The notes beneath the pieces are model-generated. The model searched no databases. It had not been told where the DNA came from and worked only from the letters and a program-made list of their open reading frames with translations. Source: Acinetobacter lwoffii (GTDB lineage Bacteria; Pseudomonadota; Gammaproteobacteria; Pseudomonadales; Moraxellaceae). From it: DNA of 64,000 nucleotides. Each line of letters begins with the position of its first letter. Positions within the stretch are counted from its first letter, which is position 1. Positions 36,732 through 47,092 of this stretch are shown piece after piece. A program made the translations under genes and the position numbers. The stretch lies in assembly GCF_019343495.1 (NCBI RefSeq), contig NZ_CP072549.1, forward strand, positions 372,001 to 436,000, in the 5' to 3' direction.

Positions 36732-37676
36732 ATGTCCAATCAATTGCCGGTCATCAATTTAATGGGGCCAACTGCAAGTGGTAAAACCGCTTTGGCATGT
36801 GAACTGTATGAGCAAGGGGGATTTGAGCTGATTTCGGTCGATTCTGCACTGGTTTATCGGGAAATGGACATTGGTACAGCCAAACCTTCTAAAGAGGAAC
36901 TGGCGCGCTATCCGCATCATCTGATTGATATTATTAGTCCACTTGAAGTGTATTCTGCAGTCAACTTTGTCGAAGATGCTTGCCGCCTGATTGATGATAT
37001 TCATGTGCGTGGTAAAACCCCGATTCTGGTTGGCGGAACCATGCTGTATTTTAAGGCCTTGCTTGAAGGTTTGTCAGATAACCTACCAAGTGCAGACTAT
37101 GCTATCCGGGCAGAGATTGAAGCCAAGGGTGAGCAGGAGGGCTGGGAAGCGGTTTATGCAGAATTATGTGCAGTCGATCCGATTGCCGGTGAAAAATTCA
37201 AGGTTAGCGACAAGCAGCGCATTATTCGAGCCTTGGAAGTTTTTAAATTGACTGGTGAGCCGATTACAAAACTACAGGCAGAACAACCTAAAAACTTACC
37301 ATATCGTTACAGTTTCCATAATTATGCACTGATGCCAGATCGGTTAGAATTGCATGGGCGTATTGAACAACGTCTGGAAATTATGTGGAAAAGCGGTTTT
37401 TTAAATGAAGTTGTGAATTTAATTGAAAAATACGATTTTAATGAAAATTTACCTTCCATGCGTTCAGTGGGTTATCGTCAGGCTATGGAATTCTTAAAAA
37501 ATGCTGATAAAACCAAGGAAAAGCAACGGGAAATGGAGGATAAAGCTTTATTTGCGACACGACAACTTGCAAAACGTCAATATACGTGGTTAAGGTCTTT
37601 GCAAGAAAAGCATAAATTTACAACATATTTTACGCTACAGCAGGCTCAAGAAGACTTGCGAAACTGTCACGGATAA
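36732..37676 (+). CDS. miaA: tRNA dimethylallyltransferase MiaA
   Basis: 314 residues. The P-loop is [16 protein letters not shown]. Conserved [34 protein letters not shown] and [10 protein letters not shown] are all seen. It adds the isopentenyl group to A37 of tRNAs reading UNN codons. It starts 6 bp after mutL, in the same operon, and is upstream of hfq as in E. coli. Confidence 0.97.
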   Translation: MSNQLPVINLMGPTASGKTALACELYEQGGFELISVDSALVYREMDIGTAKPSKEELARYPHHLIDIISPLEVYSAVNFVEDACRLIDDIHVRGKTPILVGGTMLYFKALLEGLSDNLPSADYAIRAEIEAKGEQEGWEAVYAELCAVDPIAGEKFKVSDKQRIIRALEVFKLTGEPITKLQAEQPKNLPYRYSFHNYALMPDRLELHGRIEQRLEIMWKSGFLNEVVNLIEKYDFNENLPSMRSVGYRQAMEFLKNADKTKEKQREMEDKALFATRQLAKRQYTWLRSLQEKHKFTTYFTLQQAQEDLRNCHG

Positions 37677-37690
37677 AGCAAAATTTAGGG

Positions 37691-37736
37691 ACTATCTTTT
37701 TTATAATTTTTAATTGAAAAATAGAGATAGTTTTTG
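37691..37736 (+). terminator. Weak hairpin between miaA and hfq
   Basis: ACTATCT pairs with AGATAGT across an AT-rich loop of about 25 nt, followed by a short T run and the hfq leader. It may attenuate read-through into hfq. The loop is large, so confidence is low. Confidence 0.35.
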
Positions 37737-37767
37737 CGCTGATTTTTAATTTTTTTGGAGTTATAAC

Positions 37768-38298
37768 ATGTCTAAAGGTCAAACTTTACAAGATCCATTC
37801 TTGAATTCTCTCCGTAAGGAACGTATCCCAGTATCTATCTTCCTGGTAAACGGTATTAAATTACAAGGTCATATCGAATCTTTTGACCAATACGTGGTTT
37901 TATTAAAAAATACAGTAAGCCAAATGGTTTATAAGCATGCAATTTCAACTGTAGTACCTGCACGTAATCCACGTCCTGCTGGCGCGCCTGCTGGTCCACA
38001 AGGTGCGGGCTTCGGTGGTCAAGGTGCTGCAGGTGGCTTTGGTGGCGGTCAAGGTGCTGGCGGCTTCGGTGGTCAAGGTGGTTTTGGCGGTCAAGGCGGC
38101 GGCTTCGGTGGTCAAGGTGGCTTCGGCGGTCAAGGCGGTGGCTTTGGTGGTCAAGGTGCCGGCTTCGGTGGTCAAGGTGCCGGCTTCGGTGGTCAAGGTG
38201 GCTTCGGTGGTCAAGGTGCTGGCTTTGGTGGTCAAGGCACTGGTTTTGACAACGACACTAAATTTGAAGACTCTTCAGACGATGAAAACAATCGTTAA
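37768..38298 (+). CDS. hfq: RNA chaperone Hfq with long Gly-rich C-terminal extension
   Basis: 176 residues against about 100 in E. coli. The first 65 residues are a normal Sm core: [26 protein letters not shown] (Sm1), [22 protein letters not shown] (Sm2, with the KH motif). From about residue 75 the sequence is tandem [14 protein letters not shown] repeats, ending with an acidic patch [15 protein letters not shown]. This extension is a Moraxellaceae trait. Hfq pairs sRNAs with mRNAs. Repeats at the DNA level (GGTGGTCAAGGT units) invite length change by slippage. ATG follows TTTGGAGTTATAAC. Confidence 0.97.
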   Translation: MSKGQTLQDPFLNSLRKERIPVSIFLVNGIKLQGHIESFDQYVVLLKNTVSQMVYKHAISTVVPARNPRPAGAPAGPQGAGFGGQGAAGGFGGGQGAGGFGGQGGFGGQGGGFGGQGGFGGQGGGFGGQGAGFGGQGAGFGGQGGFGGQGAGFGGQGTGFDNDTKFEDSSDDENNR

Positions 38299-38313
38299 TC
38301 GAGTTTGAAAATT

Positions 38314-38343
38314 AAAAAACCTCTCTATATGAGAGGTTTTTTT
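38314..38343 (+). terminator. Rho-independent terminator of hfq
   Basis: AAAAAACCTCTC (38314-38325), loop TATAT, GAGAGGTTTTTTT (38331-38343). Confidence 0.92.
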
Positions 38344-38371
38344 ATATCTGTACGTTTTAAGTTTTTTAAAT

Positions 38372-38401
38372 AAAAAGCCAACGAGATGTCGTTGGCTTTT
38401 T
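38372..38401 (-). terminator. Rho-independent terminator of surA
   Basis: AAAAAGCCAACGA (38372-38384), loop GATG, TCGTTGGCTTTTT (38389-38401). It serves surA on the minus strand, but the symmetry allows bidirectional use against hfq read-through. Confidence 0.9.
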
Positions 38402-38417
38402 AGGATTATGGTAAGGC

Positions 38418-39725
38418 TTAACGGTTACGTTTAGGATCCAGTTGAGGATCTTTGATTTCTACATAAGCATTATTGCGCGTTTCACGTAACCAGCTATCTA
38501 ATTCGGCATCAAATTGACGTTCACCAAGCAATTGGCGAGCCATACGTTCCTGATATTCCTGTGTCATATCTTGTTGGCGTGTTTCGCTCACTTGCAGAAT
38601 ATGCCAGCCAAACTGGGATTGAAACGGTTTACTGAACTGACCTACTGGGGTGCTTTTCATCTGCTGTTCAAATTCAGGCACCATCACCCCAGGGCTGACC
38701 CAACCAAGACTTCCGCCATCACGAGCCGAGCCAGTATCATTGGAGAACGTTGAAGCTAAAACAGTAAAATCTTCACCTTGTTTCAGGCGATTATACAGAC
38801 TGTCAATCATCTGCTTGGCATTTTCAGGACTGACCACTTCAGACGGTTGAATCAGAATGTGTCGTGTTAAATATTGAGGAACAAGGGCTTTCTGTTCGCC
38901 ACCTTTACGTTCCAAGAGCTTCAGAACATGTACACCATCAGCCACAGGAATCAGTTCAGAAGTCTGACCTAGTTGCAGGATGGTCACGCGTGCAGCCAGT
39001 TCTGCTGGAATTTCTGACAGATTTCTCACACCCATATCAGCAGCTTCGACTTTAATGCCGCCAGTGCTGTACTTTTTGCTGATCGCCTGAATGTCATTGC
39101 TGCTATTTAATTCTTGCTTTACCTTTGTTGCAATTTGTTCAGCATTTTCACCGCTTACCCGTAAATGCAGTACATGGACCTGACTGCCAAGCAAAGCTTG
39201 ACCTTGCGGGGTATTTAAGAAGTTTTTAACATCTTGATCTGTAATTTGAATACGTGAAGTCACGATTTGTTGACGTAAACGATTCAGTGCTAAATCTTCG
39301 GCAATACGGTTACGTAAAGAAGCATAGGTATTCGGTGCCATGGCATCCAGTTTCTGCTGGAATGCTTCCAGACTCGGTGAACCAGAATCACGGGCAACTT
39401 TCAGGACGGCTTCATTTAAAGCTTTTTCATCTGGACGAATGTTATAACGTTTAACTTGTTCAAGCTGTGCCTGACGAATAATCAGTTGCTCTAAAGCTTG
39501 TTGCTCAAGATATTGTTGTGGTGGAACTGTCTTTTTCTGTTTTTGCAGCTGATGTGAGATTTCGGCTACACCTTGAGCCAGGTCACTACGCAGAATAACA
39601 CTATTGTCGACTACAGCTACAACTTCATCTTTAGGTTGGGCAACAGCAAAAGTCGTCATCGCTGAAGAAAGGCATAGCGCAAGTGCGGTTGCTTTAAAAA
39701 TTTGTTTTAACTGTTTTGTCTTCAT
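38418..39725 (-). CDS. surA: Periplasmic chaperone/peptidyl-prolyl isomerase SurA
   Basis: 435 residues from ATG 39725, whose A is the second A of the lptD stop TAA (TAATG), indicating coupling. A signal peptide of about 29 residues ends near AVAQ. The N-terminal SurA domain (VVAVVDNSVILRSDLA) is followed by two parvulin-type domains, the second with TRHILIQPSE, FSNDTGSARDGGSLGWV and VGQFSKPFQSQFGWHILQV. SurA escorts outer-membrane proteins such as LptD through the periplasm, fitting its place after lptD. Confidence 0.96.
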   Translation of the reverse strand: MKTKQLKQIFKATALALCLSSAMTTFAVAQPKDEVVAVVDNSVILRSDLAQGVAEISHQLQKQKKTVPPQQYLEQQALEQLIIRQAQLEQVKRYNIRPDEKALNEAVLKVARDSGSPSLEAFQQKLDAMAPNTYASLRNRIAEDLALNRLRQQIVTSRIQITDQDVKNFLNTPQGQALLGSQVHVLHLRVSGENAEQIATKVKQELNSSNDIQAISKKYSTGGIKVEAADMGVRNLSEIPAELAARVTILQLGQTSELIPVADGVHVLKLLERKGGEQKALVPQYLTRHILIQPSEVVSPENAKQMIDSLYNRLKQGEDFTVLASTFSNDTGSARDGGSLGWVSPGVMVPEFEQQMKSTPVGQFSKPFQSQFGWHILQVSETRQQDMTQEYQERMARQLLGERQFDAELDSWLRETRNNAYVEIKDPQLDPKRNR

Positions 39726-42178
39726 TAACGTTCTGTCCAAGTTTGATTGATATTGTTAAAACCTAGAATACGATTTTCTAGTAATGAGGTGAGTTTGCTG
39801 CTTAACCCACCTAAGCCTTTCAGGCTGACTTCGGCCATAATAGCGCGTTTGGCTTTGACGTTTGAATCATTAACGTCATCTAAGTCATTGTAATATGAGC
39901 GACCATAAACAGAAACTCCCCAACAGCATGACTCATAGTTCACGCCAAGTAAATATTCCCGTGCGACACTATTATCCAGGTCAAACTGCGCATGTCCAAC
40001 CAGACGCCAGTTGTTGGCAATCGGCTGAATAAATGAACCCACGATCTGGTCATAGTTGTCCTGACGGTTCGGAATATCTTTGCGATAGAAATAACCTAAG
40101 TTATAAAGATTGCCTTGATCACCGGTATAATAAACCTGCAAATCTCGTTGGGCATTCGATCCATTCGACATCCAGCTTGAGTTCAGATTAACGTGAACAT
40201 TATTTGACAGCTGGCTGGTCAGTTGAATTACAGGGCCAGTATGACTTTCACGGTCGAATTCATCTGCATCATTTTCCAGCGTTACACGGCGATCTTCAAA
40301 GAAAAAGCTCTGTCCAATGCTGGCACGCAGGCGCTCCAGACCTTCTTCATTAAATAGGCTATAGCTCAGACCTAAGGAAGCAAAGTTATTGTCTTCCAGG
40401 CGGTCATTGCCATAAAAGCGACGCGCACTGAAAAGTTGATCATAATTAATCGAAGCAACGACTGAATCAAAGTTCGGCTGATTCTGCTGGTTCTCATAAG
40501 GTGAATAGGCGTAGAACAGACGAGGCGTTAAGGTCTGTAAATATGTACCTTCTTTTTCAAAAATTAAGCCGGTGTCTAGTGTAAATTGTGGCACCACAAT
40601 CGAATTGTTTTCACTAGACGCGCTACGGCTTTGGGTTTTTTCATCATAGAAAGTATTGATGTTGCGTACAGTCGCCTGAGGAATGAAGAATGACCACGGG
40701 GTAAAATGATTATAACGCACGGAAAAGTCGTTATAGATCCGTGTACCACTTGGCTGATATACCTTCTCACCCGTTGGATCAGTATCGGCGAAATTTCTCA
40801 GGTCTTTCTGGAAATAAGCCGTATCGTTATTAAATTCAAGCTGTAATCCCAATGGATTACCAGTTTTGTAATTGACTAAAAGCTGCGGCAAACGTGCATA
40901 AGGACGGTCTTCATCCAGTACAGTTGGATCTAAGGTCTGGAAATCTTCGACTTTGAATTGTGCCTTTAAGCCAGGAATACCATTTTTGTAATTGACTTCC
41001 CAGGCACGGCGTAAGTTCAGGTCAGTTTTAGAGTTCGGGTTGTTATCCAGATCGGCAAAGTAATCTTTGTCTGAAGCGTAGTTATATTCAAGATTGGTGG
41101 AAAGCTGATTATTGATCTGCCAGTTATGTAAGAAATGCAGGCTTTTACGGTCTTCGTCGCTATAGCTTTCATCGGAAGGTAAATAACCTCCCCAAATACG
41201 GCCTTCACCATAATTCTCAGTCAGATAACGGAACTCGCCATCCAGCATTACACCACGATCGCCAATATAACGCGGCGTAATTGTCGCATCATATTGTGGT
41301 GCTAAATTCAGGTAAACCGGAACACCCAGTTCCAGACCACCATCATTGGTAAAGCCAAATGTCGGCGTCAGAATACCGGTAGTGCGGCGGTCATCAATCG
41401 GGAAGTTGAAATAGGGAACTGCCAAGACTGGAACATCTTTAACATAAAGTTTTGTATTCCGGGTTTCACCACGTCCGGTTTCCTGGTTCAGCTTGATCTT
41501 TTCTGCCTGGATTTTCCAGGTCGGTTTTTGCTCAGGTGGACAGGTGCTATAGGTGGCATTTTCGAGTTCTACCGTTTCGGTCGAAGTTCTGGCGATCTTT
41601 TCTGCCCGGCCATGCGCATGTTGCTGCTCGGCAATATAGAAACTGTTGTTTAGGTCGCCTTCTTGGGTCTTTAAATTATAATTAATATCATCACTTTGCG
41701 AGAGCAGGCCACCCTGAGCAAGTTGTACACGACCTTCTGCTTTTGCATAGGTTTGGGTTTGATCAATCGTTACGCGTTCAGCACGAATCTGGCGACCTTG
41801 CTGGTCAATAATGACATTGCCTTCTAAATAAGAGTCACCTGCTGGATTGTAGTGACCATAATCTGCAGTAATGGTGGATGTAGCTTGATCTGGCGCAACG
41901 GTTGCTGCATCTGGGGCAATCGGGGTCACCCAGGTGCCTTCACAATAAGCTGAACTTAAGTATTTTTCCTGCCGCTGCTGTGCCTCAGCTGAGGATTTGT
42001 CGACATAGTATTGCGAAAAGAATGCTTCACCTGGATAGGTCTCATTTATGCGCTGTTTGAGTTGTTCTGCATTTACATCGGACGAGACATTTGATGCAGC
42101 ATAGCCGGAGGCTGAGCTGCCACATAAAAGGGTTAAGATCGCAGTCGCTAGAGGATTTATTTTAAAGTGATGCTTCAT
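39725..42178 (-). CDS. lptD: LPS-assembly outer-membrane protein LptD
   Basis: 817 residues from ATG 42178 (an in-frame ATG at 42187 is also possible). Signal peptide of about 28 residues, then the LptA-like jellyroll (LEGNVIIDQQGRQIRAERVTIDQ) and a 26-strand barrel region. Cysteines near the N-terminal part (YCEGTW, STCPPE) and the adjacent CC near residue 750 match the four that form the two long-range disulfides of LptD. With LptE it inserts LPS or lipooligosaccharide in the outer leaflet. It is in an operon with surA and divergent from amgK. Confidence 0.96.
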   Translation of the reverse strand: MKHHFKINPLATAILTLLCGSSASGYAASNVSSDVNAEQLKQRINETYPGEAFFSQYYVDKSSAEAQQRQEKYLSSAYCEGTWVTPIAPDAATVAPDQATSTITADYGHYNPAGDSYLEGNVIIDQQGRQIRAERVTIDQTQTYAKAEGRVQLAQGGLLSQSDDINYNLKTQEGDLNNSFYIAEQQHAHGRAEKIARTSTETVELENATYSTCPPEQKPTWKIQAEKIKLNQETGRGETRNTKLYVKDVPVLAVPYFNFPIDDRRTTGILTPTFGFTNDGGLELGVPVYLNLAPQYDATITPRYIGDRGVMLDGEFRYLTENYGEGRIWGGYLPSDESYSDEDRKSLHFLHNWQINNQLSTNLEYNYASDKDYFADLDNNPNSKTDLNLRRAWEVNYKNGIPGLKAQFKVEDFQTLDPTVLDEDRPYARLPQLLVNYKTGNPLGLQLEFNNDTAYFQKDLRNFADTDPTGEKVYQPSGTRIYNDFSVRYNHFTPWSFFIPQATVRNINTFYDEKTQSRSASSENNSIVVPQFTLDTGLIFEKEGTYLQTLTPRLFYAYSPYENQQNQPNFDSVVASINYDQLFSARRFYGNDRLEDNNFASLGLSYSLFNEEGLERLRASIGQSFFFEDRRVTLENDADEFDRESHTGPVIQLTSQLSNNVHVNLNSSWMSNGSNAQRDLQVYYTGDQGNLYNLGYFYRKDIPNRQDNYDQIVGSFIQPIANNWRLVGHAQFDLDNSVAREYLLGVNYESCCWGVSVYGRSYYNDLDDVNDSNVKAKRAIMAEVSLKGLGGLSSKLTSLLENRILGFNNINQTWTER

Positions 42179-42299
42179 TTGTCTCATTAACCAATCATGC
42201 TTTTATCGCAATTAATTATTGTCGCATCATAGAGAAAAAGTTGATAAGTAGCTACACTTAGCACTTTAAAAACTCAGCCTGTATTAGAATTAATTGCAA

Positions 42300-43313
42300 A
42301 TGAATACACAACGCGAACAATTGATACAATCTTGGATTGCCTCTGTACTCGGTTCAGATCAATTTGAAACTCATTTTTTAGCAGGTGATGCCAGCTTCCG
42401 TCGTTATGCACGAATCAAACTGAATAATAAAACATTTATGCTGATGGATGCACCACCAGAAAAAGAAGATTGTGTGCCTTTTGTGACGATAGATGAGTTT
42501 TTTGATGCACATGGCGTGCGTGTTCCGCATATCGTGGCAAAAGACCTGGAAAATGGCTTTTTACTGCTCGAAGACTTTGGTGATGTGCTGCTGTCGAATC
42601 TGCTGAATGACGAGACTGTAGATGCCTATTATGAGCAAAGCTTTAAGCAGCTTATTCAACTACAATCGATTGCTGGAGAAGGGCATTTCCCGGCATATTC
42701 TTATGAAAAACTGATCTCGGAAATGGAATTGCTGACTGACTGGATGTTACCAGCGTTAAAGGTTCAACTGACTGAATCAGAAAGCGCCTTGATCAAACGC
42801 ACTTTTGCGATTTTGGCGAATGCCGCATTGGCACAGCCACAGGTGATCGTGCATCGGGATTTCCATAGTCGTAACTTGATGAAAATCGACAATGAAACCG
42901 AACTCGGTGTGATTGATTTTCAGGATGCTGTGATTGGTGCGGATACTTATGACTTGATCTCGATTACCCGTGATGCCTATGTACAGTGGAATGCCGATCG
43001 TGTGTATCGCTGGTTCAAAAACTTTTATGACTTGTTGCCAGCATCTGCTAAAGAAGAGCGTGACTTTGAACAGTTTAAAAAAGACGCCGACATGATGGCG
43101 ATTCAGCGTCATATCAAGATTTTAGGTATTTTTGTGCGTCTGTTTGAACGTGATGGCAAGTCAGGTTATCTCAAGGACTTACCACGTGTGATGTGGTATC
43201 TGCTTGAAGAATCTAAGGCTTATGCAGAACTAGAGCCATTCATGCAGTTTATGCGTGACAGAGTGATGCCTGCATTTGAAGCTAAATATGGCTCATATGA
43301 GGTGGCTGCCTGA
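42300..43313 (+). CDS. amgK: Anomeric MurNAc/GlcNAc kinase AmgK
   Basis: 337 residues from ATG 42300. It is a phosphotransferase of the aminoglycoside-kinase fold: FLAGDASFRRYARI at the N-terminus, catalytic VIVHRDFHSRNLM and LGVIDFQDAVIGADTYDL (metal-binding Asp). It makes MurNAc-1-phosphate in the recycling route that bypasses de novo UDP-MurNAc synthesis and gives fosfomycin tolerance. Function is inferred from the abutting murU (stop TGA and ATG adjacent) and the lptD neighbourhood, which match the Pseudomonas locus. Confidence 0.9.
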   Translation: MNTQREQLIQSWIASVLGSDQFETHFLAGDASFRRYARIKLNNKTFMLMDAPPEKEDCVPFVTIDEFFDAHGVRVPHIVAKDLENGFLLLEDFGDVLLSNLLNDETVDAYYEQSFKQLIQLQSIAGEGHFPAYSYEKLISEMELLTDWMLPALKVQLTESESALIKRTFAILANAALAQPQVIVHRDFHSRNLMKIDNETELGVIDFQDAVIGADTYDLISITRDAYVQWNADRVYRWFKNFYDLLPASAKEERDFEQFKKDADMMAIQRHIKILGIFVRLFERDGKSGYLKDLPRVMWYLLEESKAYAELEPFMQFMRDRVMPAFEAKYGSYEVAA

Positions 43314-44003
<690 letters not shown>

Positions 44004-44088
44004 GTGAATATTCGCTAAGCAGTGCCTACTGTGCCAATATAGAGAAAACGGTATACTTCCACCTAACTTTTTCGAGCGTAGATTGTTT

Positions 44089-44721
44089 ATGCACATGTTT
44101 TTTCAAGAACTAAAGCAGGGTAGCCAGGCTTTGGGTTTAGAGCTATCTGATGAGGCTTTAAATTTATTACTCAAGTATCAGGATGCTTTGGTGCTGTGGA
44201 ACAAAGCATACAATTTGACTGCAATCCGTGATCCTAAGGAAATGCTAGTCAAGCATCTGCTCGACAGTTTAAGTATTTTAAAGGACTTGCCAGCGGGTCG
44301 ATTACTGGATATCGGTACTGGTGGTGGTATGCCGGGCATGATCATTGCTTTATGTCAGCCTGAGCGTGAATGTGTATTACTGGATTCTAACGGTAAAAAA
44401 ATTCGTTTCCTCAAACAGTTTATTGCTGACTTAAAACTTAAAAATGTTATTGCCGTGCAAACGCGTGTAGAAAACGAAGACAGCATCAATGAGCTGGGTC
44501 AATTTGATGTGATTACCAGTCGTGCCTTTGCATCATTAACAGACTTTGTCGATGCTTCTAAGCCATATATGCACGAACAAACGATTATTGCCTCAATGAA
44601 AGGCTTAATTCCTGAAGATGAAGTTGCTACTTTAAAAAATGAATTTAGTTGTGAGATTATTGAACTTAAAGTTCCGCGCTTAGACGAACAGCGTCATTTA
44701 CTTCTATTAAAACGTATTTAA
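44089..44721 (+). CDS. rsmG: 16S rRNA (guanine-527-N7)-methyltransferase RsmG
   Basis: 210 residues from ATG 44089. Motif I LLDIGTGGGMPGMIIALCQPE and the TSRAFASLTDFVD region are typical of RsmG/GidB. It uses SAM to methylate G527. It is followed by parA at 25 bp, an arrangement common near replication origins (rsmG-parA-parB), although here without mnmG. Confidence 0.96.
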   Translation: MHMFFQELKQGSQALGLELSDEALNLLLKYQDALVLWNKAYNLTAIRDPKEMLVKHLLDSLSILKDLPAGRLLDIGTGGGMPGMIIALCQPERECVLLDSNGKKIRFLKQFIADLKLKNVIAVQTRVENEDSINELGQFDVITSRAFASLTDFVDASKPYMHEQTIIASMKGLIPEDEVATLKNEFSCEIIELKVPRLDEQRHLLLLKRI

Positions 44722-44746
44722 GATTTTTAAAGGGATTGGGGGCAAC

Positions 44747-45529
44747 ATGGCACAAATTATTGCGATTGCAAACCAAAAAGGTGGTGTTGGTAAAACCACA
44801 ACCGCAGTAAATTTGGCGGCATCTTTAGCTGTGTTAAAAAAACGTGTTTTGCTGGTTGATATGGATTCGCAAGGCAATGCGACCATGGGGTCTGGCATTC
44901 AGAAGAATGACTTGCTCTATTCGGTCACGGATGTATTGCTGGGTGAAGTGCCGATTGAAACGGCGATCTCTAAGGCGGAAGTCGGCTACAAGGTTCTTGG
45001 GGCAAACCGTGATCTGGCTGGGGTTGAGTTGGCGATTGCAGAGCAGGAAGGGCGCGAGTTCATTTTGCGGGATGCATTGCAGGAAATTGAAGCTTCATTC
45101 GACTATATCATTGTTGATTGTGCACCGAGTCTTAGCCTGATTACTGTCAATGCTTTGGCAGCCGTGGATGGTGTGCTGATTCCAATGCAGTGTGAATATT
45201 ATGCACTGGAAGGTCTGGCGGATTTAACCCAAACCATCGATCGGATTCAGCAAGCCTTGAATCCGGACCTGCAAATTGTCGGTGTATTACGCACCATGTA
45301 CGATGCACGCAATGCCTTGACTCGTGATGTCTCTGAAGAATTAGAACAATATTTTGGTAAAAAACTGTATGAAACCGTGATTCCACGGAATATCCGTCTG
45401 GCTGAAGCACCAGCACACGGTTTGCCGGTGATTTATTTTGAAAAAAGCTCAAAGGGTGCAGTTGCTTACTTAAATCTGGCAGCTGAAGTATTAAAGAAAA
45501 GCAAAGTGAAAAAAGGAAGTAAAGCATGA
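44747..45529 (+). CDS. parA: Chromosome-partitioning ATPase ParA
   Basis: 260 residues. Deviant Walker A is NQKGGVGKTTTAVNLAASL, then LLVDMDSQGNATMGSG and IIVDCAPSLSLITVNAL. It binds DNA non-specifically and, with ParB, moves origin regions. GGGGG lies 6-10 nt before ATG 44747. It overlaps parB by 4 bp (ATGA). Confidence 0.96.
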   Translation: MAQIIAIANQKGGVGKTTTAVNLAASLAVLKKRVLLVDMDSQGNATMGSGIQKNDLLYSVTDVLLGEVPIETAISKAEVGYKVLGANRDLAGVELAIAEQEGREFILRDALQEIEASFDYIIVDCAPSLSLITVNALAAVDGVLIPMQCEYYALEGLADLTQTIDRIQQALNPDLQIVGVLRTMYDARNALTRDVSEELEQYFGKKLYETVIPRNIRLAEAPAHGLPVIYFEKSSKGAVAYLNLAAEVLKKSKVKKGSKA

Positions 45530-46413
45530 CCGTCAAGAAACGTGGACTCGCCAAAGGTCGTGGCTTGGATGCCTTGCTGGGATCAATTCAAAAAGAAAAA
45601 TTACAACTCGAAGCCCAAGGTCTTGATCATGGTCAGTTGAAACAGATTGATGTGAATTTGCTCAAGCGTGGTGAATATCAGCCACGCCGTTATATTAACG
45701 AGCAGGATTTGCAGGAACTGGCGGCATCGATTGAAAAGCATGGCATCATGCAGCCAATCGTGATCCGTCCGGTTGACGATGAACGCTATCCATACGAGAT
45801 TATTGCGGGTGAACGTCGATGGCGTGCTGCACAGCTGGCGGGTTTGACCGAGGTTCCTGCGATTGTACGGGATCTGAATGATCAGGTTGCCATTGCACTG
45901 GCATTGATTGAAAACATCCAGCGTCAGGATCTGAATCCGATTGATCAGGCGATGGCTCTGCAACGTTTCCATGAAGAATTTGGCTTAAGCCATCAGGAAA
46001 TTGCAGATACCGTGGGTAAAGCGCGTACGACAGTGAGTAACCTACTTCGCCTGCTTAGCCTGGCAGAAGAAGTGAAAGACTTTATGCAGCAGGGTTTGCT
46101 GGATATGGGGCATGCACGTGCGATCTTAACCTTAAAAGCTAAAGATCAGCTCAAAGTTGCAGATATCGTAATTGAAAAAAGTCTGTCTGTTCGTCAAACC
46201 GAGCAGTTAGTCCGTGATTTCAATACACCTAAACAAGAAAAAGTAAAAGAAGCTGTAGCACCGGATATTCAGCAATTGACTCAGCGCCTTTCAGAGCGTT
46301 TCAGTGCAGATGTTAAAATTGACTATAACAAGCAAGGTAAAGGGAAACTGGTTATTAGCTATCACTCTTTAGAAGAGCTGGATGGCATTCTTTCTATTTT
46401 AGAAGATGAATAA
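45526..46413 (+). CDS. parB: Chromosome-partitioning protein ParB
   Basis: 295 residues. It starts KKRGLAKGRGLDALLG, the ParA-contact peptide of ParB, then the CTPase core motif GERRWRAAQLAG and the helix-turn-helix SHQEIADTVGKARTTVSNLLRL, with a C-terminal dimer domain. It binds parS and spreads using CTP. No parS-like TGTTNCACGTGAAACA was noticed nearby, but a search was not possible. Confidence 0.96.
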   Translation: MTVKKRGLAKGRGLDALLGSIQKEKLQLEAQGLDHGQLKQIDVNLLKRGEYQPRRYINEQDLQELAASIEKHGIMQPIVIRPVDDERYPYEIIAGERRWRAAQLAGLTEVPAIVRDLNDQVAIALALIENIQRQDLNPIDQAMALQRFHEEFGLSHQEIADTVGKARTTVSNLLRLLSLAEEVKDFMQQGLLDMGHARAILTLKAKDQLKVADIVIEKSLSVRQTEQLVRDFNTPKQEKVKEAVAPDIQQLTQRLSERFSADVKIDYNKQGKGKLVISYHSLEELDGILSILEDE

Positions 46414-46446
46414 TTTATATATTTTTTTTATTGGGGAATAAATTAG

Positions 46447-47085
46447 ATGTGGGAATTGGTTAAAGCAGGTGGCTGGCTTATGCTGCCCCTGGTCTTGTGT
46501 TCTATCTTTATGCTGGCGATTTCGATCGAGCGTCTGATTCGCCTGAAAAAGAATGCAGTACTTCCGTTGACACTGTTGATGGGGCCTTCGCAAAATACAG
46601 CACAAGTCATGCAAAAAATGAATCAAAGTGCGGCCTTAAAGCAAAGCACTTTGGGTCGGGTATTTACTGCAGGCTATGCCAGCAAGCAGCAAGGTGAGCA
46701 GTATGCTCGCGCACAGATGGAAGTGGTGGCATCACAGGAAATTGGTTATCTGGAAAAAAACATTAATTTTCTGGGAACTTTGAGTGCAGTTGCGCCTTTA
46801 CTCGGTTTATTGGGAACTGTACTTGGGATTATTGAATCTTTCCTGATGATCGATGTAGGTACCGGGAGTGATCCGGTATTGATGATGCCGGGTATTTCCA
46901 AGGCTTTAATTACCACGGCAGCCGGTATGTTGATTGCAATTCCTGCACTGTTTGCGCACCGTTATTTTCAGCGTCTGGTTCAGGAATATGTGGCTGAACT
47001 TGAACAGCAAGCGACTTTGTTTCATGCGGATCTTTTTTATCGTAATCATGCAGACATAGATCAAGACATGCAAAAAGCCAGCTAG
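46447..47085 (+). CDS. exbB: MotA/TolQ/ExbB proton-channel family protein
   Basis: 212 residues with three membrane segments (about 11-29, 108-130, 152-172). The FLGTLSAVAPLLGLLGTVLGIIESF motif is diagnostic of ExbB/TolQ. With ExbD it couples proton flow to outer-membrane processes. The gene precedes exbD, msbA and lpxK, as in Pseudomonas, so a role with LPS export rather than iron uptake is possible but unproven. There is no tonB nearby. Confidence 0.9.
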   Translation: MWELVKAGGWLMLPLVLCSIFMLAISIERLIRLKKNAVLPLTLLMGPSQNTAQVMQKMNQSAALKQSTLGRVFTAGYASKQQGEQYARAQMEVVASQEIGYLEKNINFLGTLSAVAPLLGLLGTVLGIIESFLMIDVGTGSDPVLMMPGISKALITTAAGMLIAIPALFAHRYFQRLVQEYVAELEQQATLFHADLFYRNHADIDQDMQKAS

Positions 47086-47092
47086 GAGGCGG

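Noticed and set aside
37945..38308. Thr-rich antisense frame and Val/Lys-rich plus frame over the hfq tail
   Set aside because: Both are by-products of the repetitive GGTGGTCAAGGT units; low-complexity products without start signals.
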